Source: JAFDYH01 sp049840875 (lineage in GTDB: Bacteria > Bacteroidota > Bacteroidia > Chitinophagales > Chitinophagaceae). From it: a stretch of 64,000 bases of DNA. The translations under genes were made by a program, and so were the position numbers. This document shows, one piece after another, positions 18,353 to 26,548 of this stretch. The first letter of the stretch is position 1; every line of letters begins with the position of its first letter. The notes beneath the pieces are model-generated. The model worked only from the letters and a program-made list of their open reading frames with translations, was not told the origin of the DNA and searched no databases. The DNA lies in contig JASGJE010000008.1 of the NCBI GenBank assembly GCA_049840875.1, positions 83,466 to 147,465 of the forward strand, read 5' to 3'.

Positions 18353-18834
18353 TGAGTGCCGGTAGTAAACTTTTAACTGGGGTCATTATCGGTGGCGGCC
18401 TTTTAGCAGGGTATAACTATTACGTGCAAATGAAAAAGACAACCGCCGAACTGGAAGTTATTCCTGATGCAAGTATTTATTCAATTAATTGGAATGGCAT
18501 CACAATACGGCTAGATCTTTTACTCAAAAACCCAACAAAGGGAAATTTCTCGATCAAGTTTCCCTTTGTTAAACTGACTTACAAGAATACACTTGTCGGC
18601 AGCTCCCAAGCCATCAACCAGGATATATTGATCGGTTCGTATGGACAGGCGAAAGTTGAAAAGATTCTGGTAGAAATTCCTGTACTCAGCATTTTCACGG
18701 TATCCACATCTATATTAAATGCTTTGCAAAATAAAGAACCAGTAAAAATAACAGCAACGATGATGACGACAATTGACCTGGGATTAGTGAACGTGCCATT
18801 TGAAGAAAATCATGAAATAACCTTAAAGAAATAA
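18349..18834 (+). CDS. LEA2/WHy-like membrane-anchored protein
   Basis: The 161-residue product has an N-terminal membrane anchor (LLTGVIIGGGLLAGYNYYV). The remainder reads like a late-embryogenesis-abundant type 2 or WHy domain: IRLDLLLKNPTKGNFSIKFP, then LTYKNTLVGSSQA and a repeating beta pattern ending in EENHEITLKK. In that fold, known from plant stress proteins and some bacterial and archaeal lipoproteins, the LxxxNP motif is central. It overlaps the previous gene by four bases. Role unknown; a membrane-proximal structural function is plausible. Confidence 0.6.
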   Translation: MMSAGSKLLTGVIIGGGLLAGYNYYVQMKKTTAELEVIPDASIYSINWNGITIRLDLLLKNPTKGNFSIKFPFVKLTYKNTLVGSSQAINQDILIGSYGQAKVEKILVEIPVLSIFTVSTSILNALQNKEPVKITATMMTTIDLGLVNVPFEENHEITLKK

Positions 18835-18862
18835 CACCCCTACCCCCTAAAGGAGAATAAAA

Positions 18863-20647
18863 ATGGAGGCGAAAAAGCAGCGACATATTAAACCGGGCTA
18901 TGAATATGATAAGCTATTTCCCATTGCTGAGAACAACGATAAAACAATAAGGCGTAATGCCAACTTAGATGACACAGTGACTTTTATTCCAAAGGTGGTA
19001 ACTGAAACAACAAGTCAAACAAAACGTATCGCTAAAATTTTAAAAGGAAGAACCATTTATGATACCTGCAAAAACATCTGGCAATTTGTTTACGGTTATA
19101 TCAATTATAAAAAAGATAAAGAAGGCTTTGAACAGGTGCGAAGCCCTGCAAGAACATGGCACGACAGAAAACAAGGGGTAGATTGCGATTGTTATTCGGT
19201 GTTTATATCCAGTATCCTTTTGAACCTGGGTATTCCACATATCCTTCGGATCACCAAATACCACCGCAATTACTTTCAGCATATCTACCCCATCGTGCCA
19301 AATGGTTACAGGCATATAACGATTGATTGTGTAACCGACAATTTTGATTACGAAGTACCCTATAGCGAAAAAAAAGATTATCCTATGGACTTACAATATC
19401 TCAATGGCTTTGATGACGGGCTGGCCGAGCTGGGCAGGATTCTTCATCGCAACATGAATGATTATACACTCTCTGGCAAAAAAGCCAAAAAGAAAAAAGC
19501 CGCTGCTGCATTAACTGCAAAAACAGTTGTCACTTCCGCTGCCCCCGGTCCAGCCCTTAAAAAGAAAAAGAAAGGGATTTTCAAAAAGGTACTGAACGTA
19601 GTAAATAAAGTAAATCCTGCCACTGTGCTATTACGCAACGGTGTGCTTGCAGCAATGAAGCTGAATATTATGAATGTGGCCAAGCGACTTCGCTGGAGTT
19701 ATTTATCACCGGATAAATTAGCAGCAAAAGGAATAGACCCGGTACGATTTCAAAAACTTGTCGCCACAAGGCAAAAATTAGAAAGTATCTTTTATGGTGC
19801 CGGTGGCAAGCCTGAAAACCTGAAGAAAGCAATCCTGAAAGGAAAAGGCAGTAAAGACAAAGCAGTAAGTGGCTTGGGTATGCTACCCATTGATGAATGG
19901 TCAGGATATATGAATGAGAACACACCACTCCAGCAATTACTCGGTGATGAAATATATTTTTCAGAAAACGTGCAGGGCATGGAAGGGTTTCGTGGGTTCG
20001 GTGAACTGGGTGAACCGGTAACACTTGCCACTGTAGGAGCTGCAATGGGAGTAATCGCCGGTATTGTCGCCGCATTAAAAAAGGTAGGCGATATATTTAA
20101 AAAGAAAGACGAACCAGGTTCTTCGGATTTTGATGAAGCAAAAACAACAGCGCCGGAAAATAATGTAACAATACCCGCATCGGTTTCAGCGGACATTGCA
20201 AAAGCTGTTGCACCTGCATCAGCAGAAAATACAAGTGTCATTACGGCTGATTCAACTTCAGAATCAAGTTCCACAGTAACAAAAAGTGAAAGTAATCTTC
20301 CAGCAGAAGCAGAAAGCCGCAGCATGACAAGGGCAAGCGAAGATGGCGAAGCGCAAAATACTACTGAAGATGATACGCTTTCAAAATCGGTATCGGCAGG
20401 AACAGGTTCTTCTGAAAAACAAAGTGGTAACGGTTTCTGGGATAAAAATAAAAAATGGCTTAAGCCGGTTGCGATTGGTGTAGGCGGGCTAACGGTGATA
20501 GCCATAGGTTATAAATTATTATCCGGTAACAAACAACCGCATAAGACTTCCCCGAAAAACCAATTATCCGGCATACCACATAAACGAAAGAAAAATAAAA
20601 ACCATCACCGGAAACATAAACATAAAAGAGCAGTAACACTGCTGTAA
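18863..20647 (+). CDS. Transglutaminase-like cysteine protease fold protein with C-terminal anchor
   Basis: In this 594-residue protein, residues about 55-180 show a transglutaminase-like core: a cysteine pair in GVDCDCYSVFISSIL (108 and 110), histidine 140 in FQHIYPIV, and an aspartate in HITIDCVTD. A Lys/Ala-rich stretch and a low-complexity Ser/Thr/Glu/Ala segment (about 430-530) follow, then a single membrane span (VAIGVGGLTVIAIGYKLL) and a His/Lys-rich tail. It has a purine-rich ribosome site (AAAGGAG) nine bases before the ATG. It could cross-link or cleave peptidoglycan or capsid proteins; homologues in phage structural modules exist, but the role here is inference. Confidence 0.65.
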   Translation: MEAKKQRHIKPGYEYDKLFPIAENNDKTIRRNANLDDTVTFIPKVVTETTSQTKRIAKILKGRTIYDTCKNIWQFVYGYINYKKDKEGFEQVRSPARTWHDRKQGVDCDCYSVFISSILLNLGIPHILRITKYHRNYFQHIYPIVPNGYRHITIDCVTDNFDYEVPYSEKKDYPMDLQYLNGFDDGLAELGRILHRNMNDYTLSGKKAKKKKAAAALTAKTVVTSAAPGPALKKKKKGIFKKVLNVVNKVNPATVLLRNGVLAAMKLNIMNVAKRLRWSYLSPDKLAAKGIDPVRFQKLVATRQKLESIFYGAGGKPENLKKAILKGKGSKDKAVSGLGMLPIDEWSGYMNENTPLQQLLGDEIYFSENVQGMEGFRGFGELGEPVTLATVGAAMGVIAGIVAALKKVGDIFKKKDEPGSSDFDEAKTTAPENNVTIPASVSADIAKAVAPASAENTSVITADSTSESSSTVTKSESNLPAEAESRSMTRASEDGEAQNTTEDDTLSKSVSAGTGSSEKQSGNGFWDKNKKWLKPVAIGVGGLTVIAIGYKLLSGNKQPHKTSPKNQLSGIPHKRKKNKNHHRKHKHKRAVTLL

Positions 20648-20681
20648 ACAATATCCTTTAAACGTAAAACTCATTCATACT

Positions 20682-21254
20682 ATGTCAAAAAAGAAAAACC
20701 GTTATAAACAACAGGCAAAGAAAAAACATTTCCTGTCCGGCATCAACCAGGGATTGCCCACCAAAGGCAATACAAAAAATTCACTCATCGAAACAGGTAA
20801 AGATATTCTGATTGGTGTTCTCGGTGGTGGCTTGATCGGTGCAGCAATCGGAAGACCTTCTTTACTGATTGGTATTGTAACAACCGGTGCGGGACATTAT
20901 ACCGGTAATAAACTGATTGAAGTGCTCGGTATCGGTATGATGGCGGCCAATGGTTTCCAGAAAAGCAGCTCTGTCAGTGGCCTGGAAGGACTAGAAGGAA
21001 TAAAAGAAAGACTCAAAGCCTATAAAGAAAGCTTTTCAGAAAAACTTTATCTCGATAAAATCATGAAGAAAGCAGCCGCCACTAACGGTGTCGGTGAGTT
21101 GCAATATTTCACTTATCCTGACGCTTCCATGAATGGTAACCTTGCAGCACTTGATGATATCGAAGACCAGATTGCAGAAAGCGCCAGGCAGTTCCAGGGA
21201 CAATTGCGAGGCGATGAATATGATGTGGGAGAACTGGAAGAGCGCAACTATTAA
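20682..21254 (+). CDS. Glycine-zipper membrane protein of the element
   Basis: The 190-residue protein has a strongly basic N-terminus (MSKKKNRYKQQAKKKH), a glycine-rich hydrophobic region of two likely spans (ILIGVLGGGLIGAAIG, SLLIGIVTTGAGHY) and an acidic, helical C-terminal half. A basic head plus membrane spans could bind DNA at a membrane, as in internal-membrane viruses. No family recognised. Two GC-rich hairpins follow before the next gene. Confidence 0.5.
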   Translation: MSKKKNRYKQQAKKKHFLSGINQGLPTKGNTKNSLIETGKDILIGVLGGGLIGAAIGRPSLLIGIVTTGAGHYTGNKLIEVLGIGMMAANGFQKSSSVSGLEGLEGIKERLKAYKESFSEKLYLDKIMKKAAATNGVGELQYFTYPDASMNGNLAALDDIEDQIAESARQFQGQLRGDEYDVGELEERNY

Positions 21255-21267
21255 AGCCCATTCCAAA

Positions 21268-21286
21268 CCCTTCCCAAAGGGAAGGG
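21268..21286 (+). terminator. Hairpin after the glycine-zipper gene
   Basis: CCCTTCCC pairs with GGGAAGGG around AAA. It lies 14 bases past the stop. There is no clean T run, so it may be a REP-like element rather than a terminator. Confidence 0.4.
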
Positions 21287-21337
21287 CTTATGAAACATAA
21301 CACAAAAAAACTTTATTTAATCAACCGGCTTCGTAAG

Positions 21338-21354
21338 TCTCCCCTTTGGGGAGA
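21338..21354. repeat. REP-like hairpin TCTCCCC-TTT-GGGGAGA
   Basis: Seven-base-pair perfect stem followed by TTTAGAGGGG, just upstream of the candidate capsid gene. A related sequence (CCTCTCCCTTCGGGGGAGG) occurs at 27659-27677 in the same element. Such hairpins are common between Bacteroidota genes. Confidence 0.55.
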
Positions 21355-21380
21355 TTTAGAGGGGCCTTAAACTTAATCCT

Positions 21381-22100
21381 ATGTTAGGTCTTTTAGATGG
21401 TATTGAAGAATATAGTAATGCCGGTGCATTAATCGGCATTGAAGGAGTAGATGATGGCGAACTACTCGGTGCATTACGCCGCATGAACCCGGTAAAACGT
21501 CAACGCACGATTAACAAACTTTCAAATACCGGCGCACCCAGCCGGGGAAGCCGTGCGGAAATGGAAAAATTCTTTGGAGAGCTTCCTTCGCATATTAAAG
21601 AAGGTCTTGCAAATGGTTCGCTACGTTTAGCCGATCAGACTATTTATTCGATCAAGCCTGCATCATCCAAAACAATAAAGCTGTTCGAAACGCAGGATGA
21701 TAAAGAAATCGGTTTACGCAATGTATCCAATGCAAAGCTGCCGAAGAACCAGGCTTTTTTAGTTAGCGGTGTGTACTTACTCGCAGGTGTATCCGCAGAT
21801 GCGACAAAGGATAAAATCATTGCTACGGAATATAAGGGGCTCGAATTTTTCAACACTATTGCTAATGGTGAGTTCAGTCTCAAGTGTAATAAAAAATCCA
21901 TTGTCCCTGAAACTTCAAATGCCGTGTTTAAAACAGCAGCTTATCACCAGGTTCCGATTGGTTATTATAAACTGGCTAATCCACGTTTGATTGAAGATGA
22001 TCTTTTGATTGAAATGACGATTGAACTCGGCACGATGGAAGGCATTGCTGCCAACACCTACATTTTTGTTGGCCTTCATGGTACGATTACAACTCCCTGA
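21381..22100 (+). CDS. Candidate major capsid protein, jelly-roll type
   Basis: The 239-residue protein has an alpha-helical N-terminus of about 75 residues (ALRRMNPVKRQRTINKLS) and then a beta-rich body. Its pattern, IGLRNVSNAKLPKNQAFLVSG, a long insert, then YYKLANPRLIEDDLLIEMTI and NTYIFVGLHGTI, recalls single- or double-jelly-roll capsid proteins of tailless viruses, where a LPxxQxFLVxGI-like strand and a NPxxI strand are common. This is pattern recognition, not homology. Genome context supports it: the gene is central, set apart by hairpins on both sides and followed by a terminator-like structure, as expected for an abundantly made protein. A spike or scaffold protein is the alternative. 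Confidence 0.4.
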   Translation: MLGLLDGIEEYSNAGALIGIEGVDDGELLGALRRMNPVKRQRTINKLSNTGAPSRGSRAEMEKFFGELPSHIKEGLANGSLRLADQTIYSIKPASSKTIKLFETQDDKEIGLRNVSNAKLPKNQAFLVSGVYLLAGVSADATKDKIIATEYKGLEFFNTIANGEFSLKCNKKSIVPETSNAVFKTAAYHQVPIGYYKLANPRLIEDDLLIEMTIELGTMEGIAANTYIFVGLHGTITTP

Positions 22101-22124
22101 TAGCAGGTTTGGTTTGTTTATAGA

Positions 22125-22160
22125 GGATAGTCTAACCCCGTAAGGTCAGCTATCCATTTT
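22125..22160 (+). terminator. Terminator-like hairpin after the candidate capsid gene
   Basis: GGATAG pairs with CTATCC, with an inner ACC/GGT pairing, and ATTTTT follows. It lies 25 bases past the stop of the capsid candidate and 14 before the next gene, so it could attenuate downstream expression. Confidence 0.6.
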
Positions 22161-22173
22161 TAAAGTCATTATT

Positions 22174-22557
22174 ATGCCTAAACGGATTAAAAAAAGATTT
22201 GACATTGATGTTACCGAATCCAATGCGGTTTTTTCGAAAACGTTTGAACTGGACAAAAATATTACTGCGGTGCATGGTATTCTATTCACGGGTAGCAGAG
22301 ATGATCTCTTATATTATCGTGGTTCTAACAAGGTAGAGCTGAACCGCCAGGAAATATTTCCGGAAGGTTATGAAAGCAAACTATTAATGACAGGATTAAA
22401 CGTATCGCCCAATGACCGCTTTTATAATCTCGGCGGGATGGTTCCCGGTAATGGTAAGTTGAAAGTGGATTATAAAGACAACGACGATGAAAGAATCGAG
22501 TACCATAATTACCGGGTCACTATTTATTTAGACTGCGAGACAAATGATGAAGTGTGA
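22174..22557 (+). CDS. Beta-rich structural protein candidate A
   Basis: A 127-residue protein made almost entirely of predicted strands (FDIDVTESNAVFSKTFELD, ITAVHGILFTGSRDDLLYY, YRVTIYLDCETND). The N-terminal half is laid out like that of the next protein, including an ITAVHGILFTG segment that parallels ERIIGIETGAF. Its stop overlaps the next start by four bases (GTGA). A minor capsid, penton or spike protein is plausible; no family recognised. Confidence 0.5.
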   Translation: MPKRIKKRFDIDVTESNAVFSKTFELDKNITAVHGILFTGSRDDLLYYRGSNKVELNRQEIFPEGYESKLLMTGLNVSPNDRFYNLGGMVPGNGKLKVDYKDNDDERIEYHNYRVTIYLDCETNDEV

Positions 22558-23090
22558 ATAAAGAAGAAGTAATCATACACAAATTAAATGTTACCCGGCT
22601 TTTACAGCCTTTGTATTTCCAGGTAACATTGCCAGCAGATACAGAAAGGATTATCGGTATCGAGACAGGTGCTTTCCGTAAAAGAAGCGGCGTCACCGCC
22701 AGTGACCTGTATGCTTACTTCGGCAGCGAAGGAAGTTTTTCAGAATTTGAATATGACGGTACGATCATCACACCAACCTTATTCACTATTAAAAAAACAG
22801 ACACGATTGGAAGATTAACATTGTATAGCCCTGCTTCAAAAGATGTTTTTTACCAGGAAGAAGTAAAGCAGGAGGATTCGGCATTCAAGTTTGCAGACTT
22901 TACCCAGTTTGGCATTGAAACCTTTGGACAGTGGTCGCATAATACCAAACGTTATGAAACAAACATCTCGGTAAAAAACTGTTCACCAGTAATTGAGGGA
23001 TATTATAAAGATAGCTGGGGCTTTTTGTATAACTATCATGTGATCTATGAATTGAACATATATATCTGGATAAAAAAAGATAATCCATGA
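22554..23090 (+). CDS. Beta-rich structural protein candidate B
   Basis: This 178-residue protein starts at GTG, overlapping the previous stop. The segment IIHKLNVTRLLQPLYFQVTLP then ERIIGIETGAF parallels the preceding protein, so the two may share a jelly-roll-like core. Aromatic residues dominate the C-terminal third (GYYKDSWGFLYNYHVIYELN). Its own stop overlaps the next start by four bases. Candidate capsid vertex or receptor-binding protein; inference only. Confidence 0.5.
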   Translation: MNKEEVIIHKLNVTRLLQPLYFQVTLPADTERIIGIETGAFRKRSGVTASDLYAYFGSEGSFSEFEYDGTIITPTLFTIKKTDTIGRLTLYSPASKDVFYQEEVKQEDSAFKFADFTQFGIETFGQWSHNTKRYETNISVKNCSPVIEGYYKDSWGFLYNYHVIYELNIYIWIKKDNP

Positions 23091-23419
23091 ACTGTTGTGC
23101 CGTCTTTACATATATCCCCAAACGGATGAGTGAATTAGGCTATAGTGATAACTATTCTATCCGTATGAGGCACCTGATCTTGCAACCGGGAGAAAAAAGA
23201 AAGATAGATGCGGAGAGTCAACTGTTCATCCTGGTAGAACCACCAGTTTGTTTAAAAGTAGAAAGTGCAACAGGTCTTTTTGATTTAAGTGAAGACCAGG
23301 CCAATGAACTGCATTATGAACACCAGGGAGAGATTATCATTACCAACTATTCAATGTTCTCAAATCATGTTCGCTTTATTCAAGTAATACCTAAACTATG
23401 TAATGAGCCATGCAGGTAA
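23087..23419 (+). CDS. Beta-rich small protein of the element
   Basis: The 110-residue product is beta-rich (MRHLILQPGEKRKIDAESQ, LFILVEPPVCLKV, GEIIITNYSMFS). It overlaps both neighbours (four bases upstream, ten downstream), so the three genes are translated together. The third small beta protein in a row supports a structural cluster. No family recognised. Confidence 0.45.
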   Translation: MNCCAVFTYIPKRMSELGYSDNYSIRMRHLILQPGEKRKIDAESQLFILVEPPVCLKVESATGLFDLSEDQANELHYEHQGEIIITNYSMFSNHVRFIQVIPKLCNEPCR

Positions 23420-24225
23420 CCAATGATAAATATGACCAACTCAAGATTGATAAGCTGAAACATTTTTTAACGGAGATGGCGGCAAAAGGACAGGCAAAAC
23501 CCTTCGAGGTTTTCGTCGATAGTTTAAAAGTGGTTCCAAAAACAGAAGACCCTAAAGAGTTTGACAATTACGAGTATTACATGAACGAGGATACCGAAAA
23601 GATCCGCATCCTGATCTATAACTCACCGGCTTCACCGAGGAATGACCAGTATTGTTTTTATGTCCAACAGAATAAACCGGAAAAATCAACCAATGGCCTG
23701 GGAGAAATTGATTCTATTATACAGGAAAAACTATCAGCCAGGGACAGGGAACATGAAGTGGAACGCATGAGAGCAGAACTCGAAGAAACCAAAAAACAAC
23801 TGGAAGAAGCGGAAGAATACGCAGAGACATTAGAGAAACAATTGGAAGATGCGCAGTCCAATAAATACAAGCTCGGAAGAATTGATCTTGTTGAACTCGG
23901 TGGATTGGTAATGGAAAAACTTGCCGTAAAAAACGCCGGTGCATTGGAAAAAATAGGTTTATCCGGTTTGATTAGTCCCGGCAATGCACCCGGAACTGGC
24001 AGTAGCGAAGAAACGAATGCAAGTTTTCAAAAGAAAGGAGAAAACGCATTAACCGAACAGCAGCTAAATTATTTACACGTACTACAACAATTAGACGCCG
24101 CATTTGAAAAGCCGCAACTTAAAACTGTGATGGCAATTATTTCAAGGTTTGCTGAGGAGCCGGATCAATTAAAAACAGTTGCTGAATTATTAAACATAAC
24201 ACTCACGACCCCTGAAGGCGAGTAA
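23410..24225 (+). CDS. Coiled-coil protein of the element
   Basis: In this 271-residue protein, residues about 100-155 form a strong coiled coil (EVERMRAELEETKKQLEEAE). A glycine-containing segment (AGALEKIGLSGLISPG) and an alpha-helical C-terminal domain (LTEQQLNYLHVLQQLDAAF to AELLNITL) follow. It overlaps the previous gene by ten bases. Probably an oligomeric structural or scaffold protein; function unknown. Confidence 0.5.
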   Translation: MQVTNDKYDQLKIDKLKHFLTEMAAKGQAKPFEVFVDSLKVVPKTEDPKEFDNYEYYMNEDTEKIRILIYNSPASPRNDQYCFYVQQNKPEKSTNGLGEIDSIIQEKLSARDREHEVERMRAELEETKKQLEEAEEYAETLEKQLEDAQSNKYKLGRIDLVELGGLVMEKLAVKNAGALEKIGLSGLISPGNAPGTGSSEETNASFQKKGENALTEQQLNYLHVLQQLDAAFEKPQLKTVMAIISRFAEEPDQLKTVAELLNITLTTPEGE

Positions 24226-24243
24226 GAAAATAAACAAATTGCT

Positions 24244-24426
24244 ATGAAAAAATACCAGTACGAGATTTCAATAGAAACGAAGACTGAACAGGAAGCGGAA
24301 GCAAAGATGAAAGCTCTCACTATTCTTGCTTCAAAACTTTCTGAAAAAGAATTATCAAAGTTGGCGCATGTGATAAAACATGACCCGGTAAAAACAGCTC
24401 TCGCCAAAAAATATCTTGGTGTGTAA
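24244..24426 (+). CDS. Small helical protein of the element
   Basis: A 60-residue Lys/Glu/Ala-rich protein (EISIETKTEQEAEAKMKALT) that starts as a strand and becomes helical, with no membrane span. It lies 18 bases after the coiled-coil gene. Function unknown. Confidence 0.45.
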   Translation: MKKYQYEISIETKTEQEAEAKMKALTILASKLSEKELSKLAHVIKHDPVKTALAKKYLGV

Positions 24427-24450
24427 CAGGCTCGTTTGATTCTTTATCCT

Positions 24451-25146
24451 ATGAACACAGAAACTTCCACCGACAGCAGTGTTTTTACACTGAAGGAAAA
24501 AATCACTTATGGTATCATTGGTATTGTGGTGATTGGTGGAAGTTTCTTTATCGGCAGGTCAATCTTACGAAAAGCGCGGTCTACTTCAGAGGAAAAGAAA
24601 ACTTATGAAGAAGGGAAACCAGCCACATATGCCAAGCAAATCAAAATGGCTTTTGAAAACGACAACTGGTTTGGATGGGGAACAGATGAAGAAGCCTTGC
24701 GCAAAACGATCCAGGCTATTCCCAGCAAGGATGAAGTTAGAAAGGTGATTAACTCTTACCAAAAACTTTATGCAAGAAGCATGATGGCGGATATGCAAAG
24801 TGAACTATCGACAAGCGAGTATAATGAAATGCTCTCCATCATTGCAGCAAAGCCGGATAAAGGAAACGGTTCTGTCGAGTTACAATTATCGCCGGTTCAA
24901 TACCAATCCTGGGCGAAGCGATTAAAAGCTGCATTTGATATAACATACGGCGTGTTCCCCGGCACAGATGAGAATGCAATCAGGGCTGTTTTTTTAGAAA
25001 TACCAACACAGGCTGCATTTATGGAAACAGCGAAAGCCTACCAGTCATTATATAGCAATGAGTTGATTACTGATCTTAAATCAGAGCTTGAATTCTGGGA
25101 ATATAATCCCATGATGAGCATTATCCTTAAAAAACCGAAAACATGA
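24451..25146 (+). CDS. Membrane-anchored protein with two annexin-like repeats
   Basis: The 231-residue protein has one membrane span at about residues 19-37 and then two copies of an annexin-like repeat. Repeat one has GWGTDEEALRKTI (75-87) and YQKLYARSMMADMQSEL (103-119); repeat two has FPGTDENAIRAVF (169-181) and YQSLYSNELITDLKSEL (197-213). GxGTDE is the type II calcium-binding loop of annexins, and LY-x5-DL-x-SEL is the end of the annexin repeat. Four repeats form a eukaryotic annexin; two are present here. Calcium-dependent membrane binding is a plausible role. I start at 24451 because the five codons before it lack support. The next gene overlaps by four bases. Confidence 0.6.
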   Translation: MNTETSTDSSVFTLKEKITYGIIGIVVIGGSFFIGRSILRKARSTSEEKKTYEEGKPATYAKQIKMAFENDNWFGWGTDEEALRKTIQAIPSKDEVRKVINSYQKLYARSMMADMQSELSTSEYNEMLSIIAAKPDKGNGSVELQLSPVQYQSWAKRLKAAFDITYGVFPGTDENAIRAVFLEIPTQAAFMETAKAYQSLYSNELITDLKSELEFWEYNPMMSIILKKPKT

Positions 25147-26108
25147 AAACAAGGAATAAGCCCAAAACAAAAAGGTTATCAAAAAAAAGTGAAAAGAAAA
25201 AAATCATCGTGGCTTCTGTCGCCGTAGGCGTAGCGGGCATCCTCGGTTATTTTGGTTGGCAGTATTTAAAAAAGAAAAAAGATAATAGTTCTGCTGCCGA
25301 TCTCGACGAAATCTTGAAAAGCTCTGCACCGGTTGCAGTTAATAATTCATCAACCTATTCAAGTCCTTCAAAAATAAAAACTGACTTGACAAGACCAGTT
25401 ATAAGTTCTGCGAATACAACAGCAAAAACTGTTTCCTCGAAAACGATTTTCCCGTTAAAGAAAGGAAGTAAAGGAGACACGGTTAAGCAGTTACAACAGG
25501 CATTGATTACCAAATACGGTAAATCCATTTTACCAAAGTATGGCGCAGATGGCGATTTTGGTTCTGAAACAGTGAACGCTCTAAAGAAAGCCGGCCTGCC
25601 TGTTTCAGTTTCAGAAAGCATGTTCAATGTTATCGTGCAGCCAGCCAAAGCAAGCTCCGCTAACCTGGGTTATGATTTATACAATGCAACGGTTGCAAAG
25701 GATTTTAATAAAGTGATTTCACTCCTGCAACAATTACAAACAACAGATGATTACAATACAGCAAATACGCAGTTCAAAGAAAATCGTATCGCTGGCGTAA
25801 GACAGACTATCGTCAACGGCTTACTAAGCAGCTTTACTGCCGCATCCCAAAAAGAAGCGATCAAGTTTGAGTTCCTTCGTATGGGCCTTCAGTTTGACGG
25901 CAACAAATGGAGCTTGTCTGGTTTTGATGGCCGCCCGGTTGTGACTACGGAAGCGACAACTGTTTGGATCAATGCGGCTGAAGGTGTACCAGTTCCAGCA
26001 AGAATGGTACTCGGCAATGAAGTCGCCAAACGATTAGACTATACCCTGTTTGAAAATAACGGTAAATACTTTTTAGTCAACACAAAATCCATTCAATACT
26101 TAAACTGA
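25143..26108 (+). CDS. Membrane-anchored peptidoglycan-binding-like protein
   Basis: The 321-residue protein has a basic N-terminus, a membrane span (IIVASVAVGVAGILGYFGWQYL) and then a peptidoglycan-binding-1-like module (KKGSKGDTVKQLQQAL, GADGDFGSETVNAL, about residues 98-150). A second helical domain (DDYNTANTQFKENRIAGVR) and a C-terminal beta domain follow. It probably faces the periplasm or virion exterior and helps in wall contact during entry or lysis. It overlaps the annexin-like gene by four bases. Confidence 0.6.
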   Translation: MKTRNKPKTKRLSKKSEKKKIIVASVAVGVAGILGYFGWQYLKKKKDNSSAADLDEILKSSAPVAVNNSSTYSSPSKIKTDLTRPVISSANTTAKTVSSKTIFPLKKGSKGDTVKQLQQALITKYGKSILPKYGADGDFGSETVNALKKAGLPVSVSESMFNVIVQPAKASSANLGYDLYNATVAKDFNKVISLLQQLQTTDDYNTANTQFKENRIAGVRQTIVNGLLSSFTAASQKEAIKFEFLRMGLQFDGNKWSLSGFDGRPVVTTEATTVWINAAEGVPVPARMVLGNEVAKRLDYTLFENNGKYFLVNTKSIQYLN

Positions 26109-26115
26109 TATCTAT

Positions 26116-26514
26116 ATGAAAAGACATATCCGATATATCATTGTTCATAACACAGCGACTTTTGACCCGAAAGTAAGCCAGCACTATGGTTTGTTCCATT
26201 ACGTCGTTGAACGGAACGGTGAAATCAAAAGAATACATCCTGAATCCACCATCATTAAACATTTACCGGATGTAGACAATGATGCAATCCATATCGCTTA
26301 TGCCGGTGGCCGCAATAAAGCAGGAGCACTCGGTGATACCAGGACACCCGTGCAGGAAGAATCGCTTTTCAATAAGCTGGTGGCTTTATCGGTCAAATAT
26401 CCCAATGCAAAAATTACCGGGCATAATGAGTTGGACGCTTCAGCTAACTGTCCAGGCTTCTCCGTCAAAGAATGGATAAAAAATTACGAGCCTGATTTAT
26501 TACTGTCAGCATAA
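26116..26514 (+). CDS. Shortened N-acetylmuramoyl-L-alanine amidase, first copy
   Basis: The 132-residue product resembles a PGRP/T7-lysozyme-type amidase: YIIVHNTAT (zinc histidine), FHYVVERNGEI, IHIAYAGG, ITGHNE and NCPGFSVKEW (zinc cysteine and neighbour). Compared with the second copy downstream, the segment between the first histidine and FHYVV is shorter and the WxNPGYHY block is missing, so catalytic competence is uncertain. Probably acts on peptidoglycan during entry or release, or is a binding-only relative. Confidence 0.7.
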   Translation: MKRHIRYIIVHNTATFDPKVSQHYGLFHYVVERNGEIKRIHPESTIIKHLPDVDNDAIHIAYAGGRNKAGALGDTRTPVQEESLFNKLVALSVKYPNAKITGHNELDASANCPGFSVKEWIKNYEPDLLLSA

Positions 26515-26548
26515 CTCATCTTGTTACCCTTTAAATAATCGTAATCCT

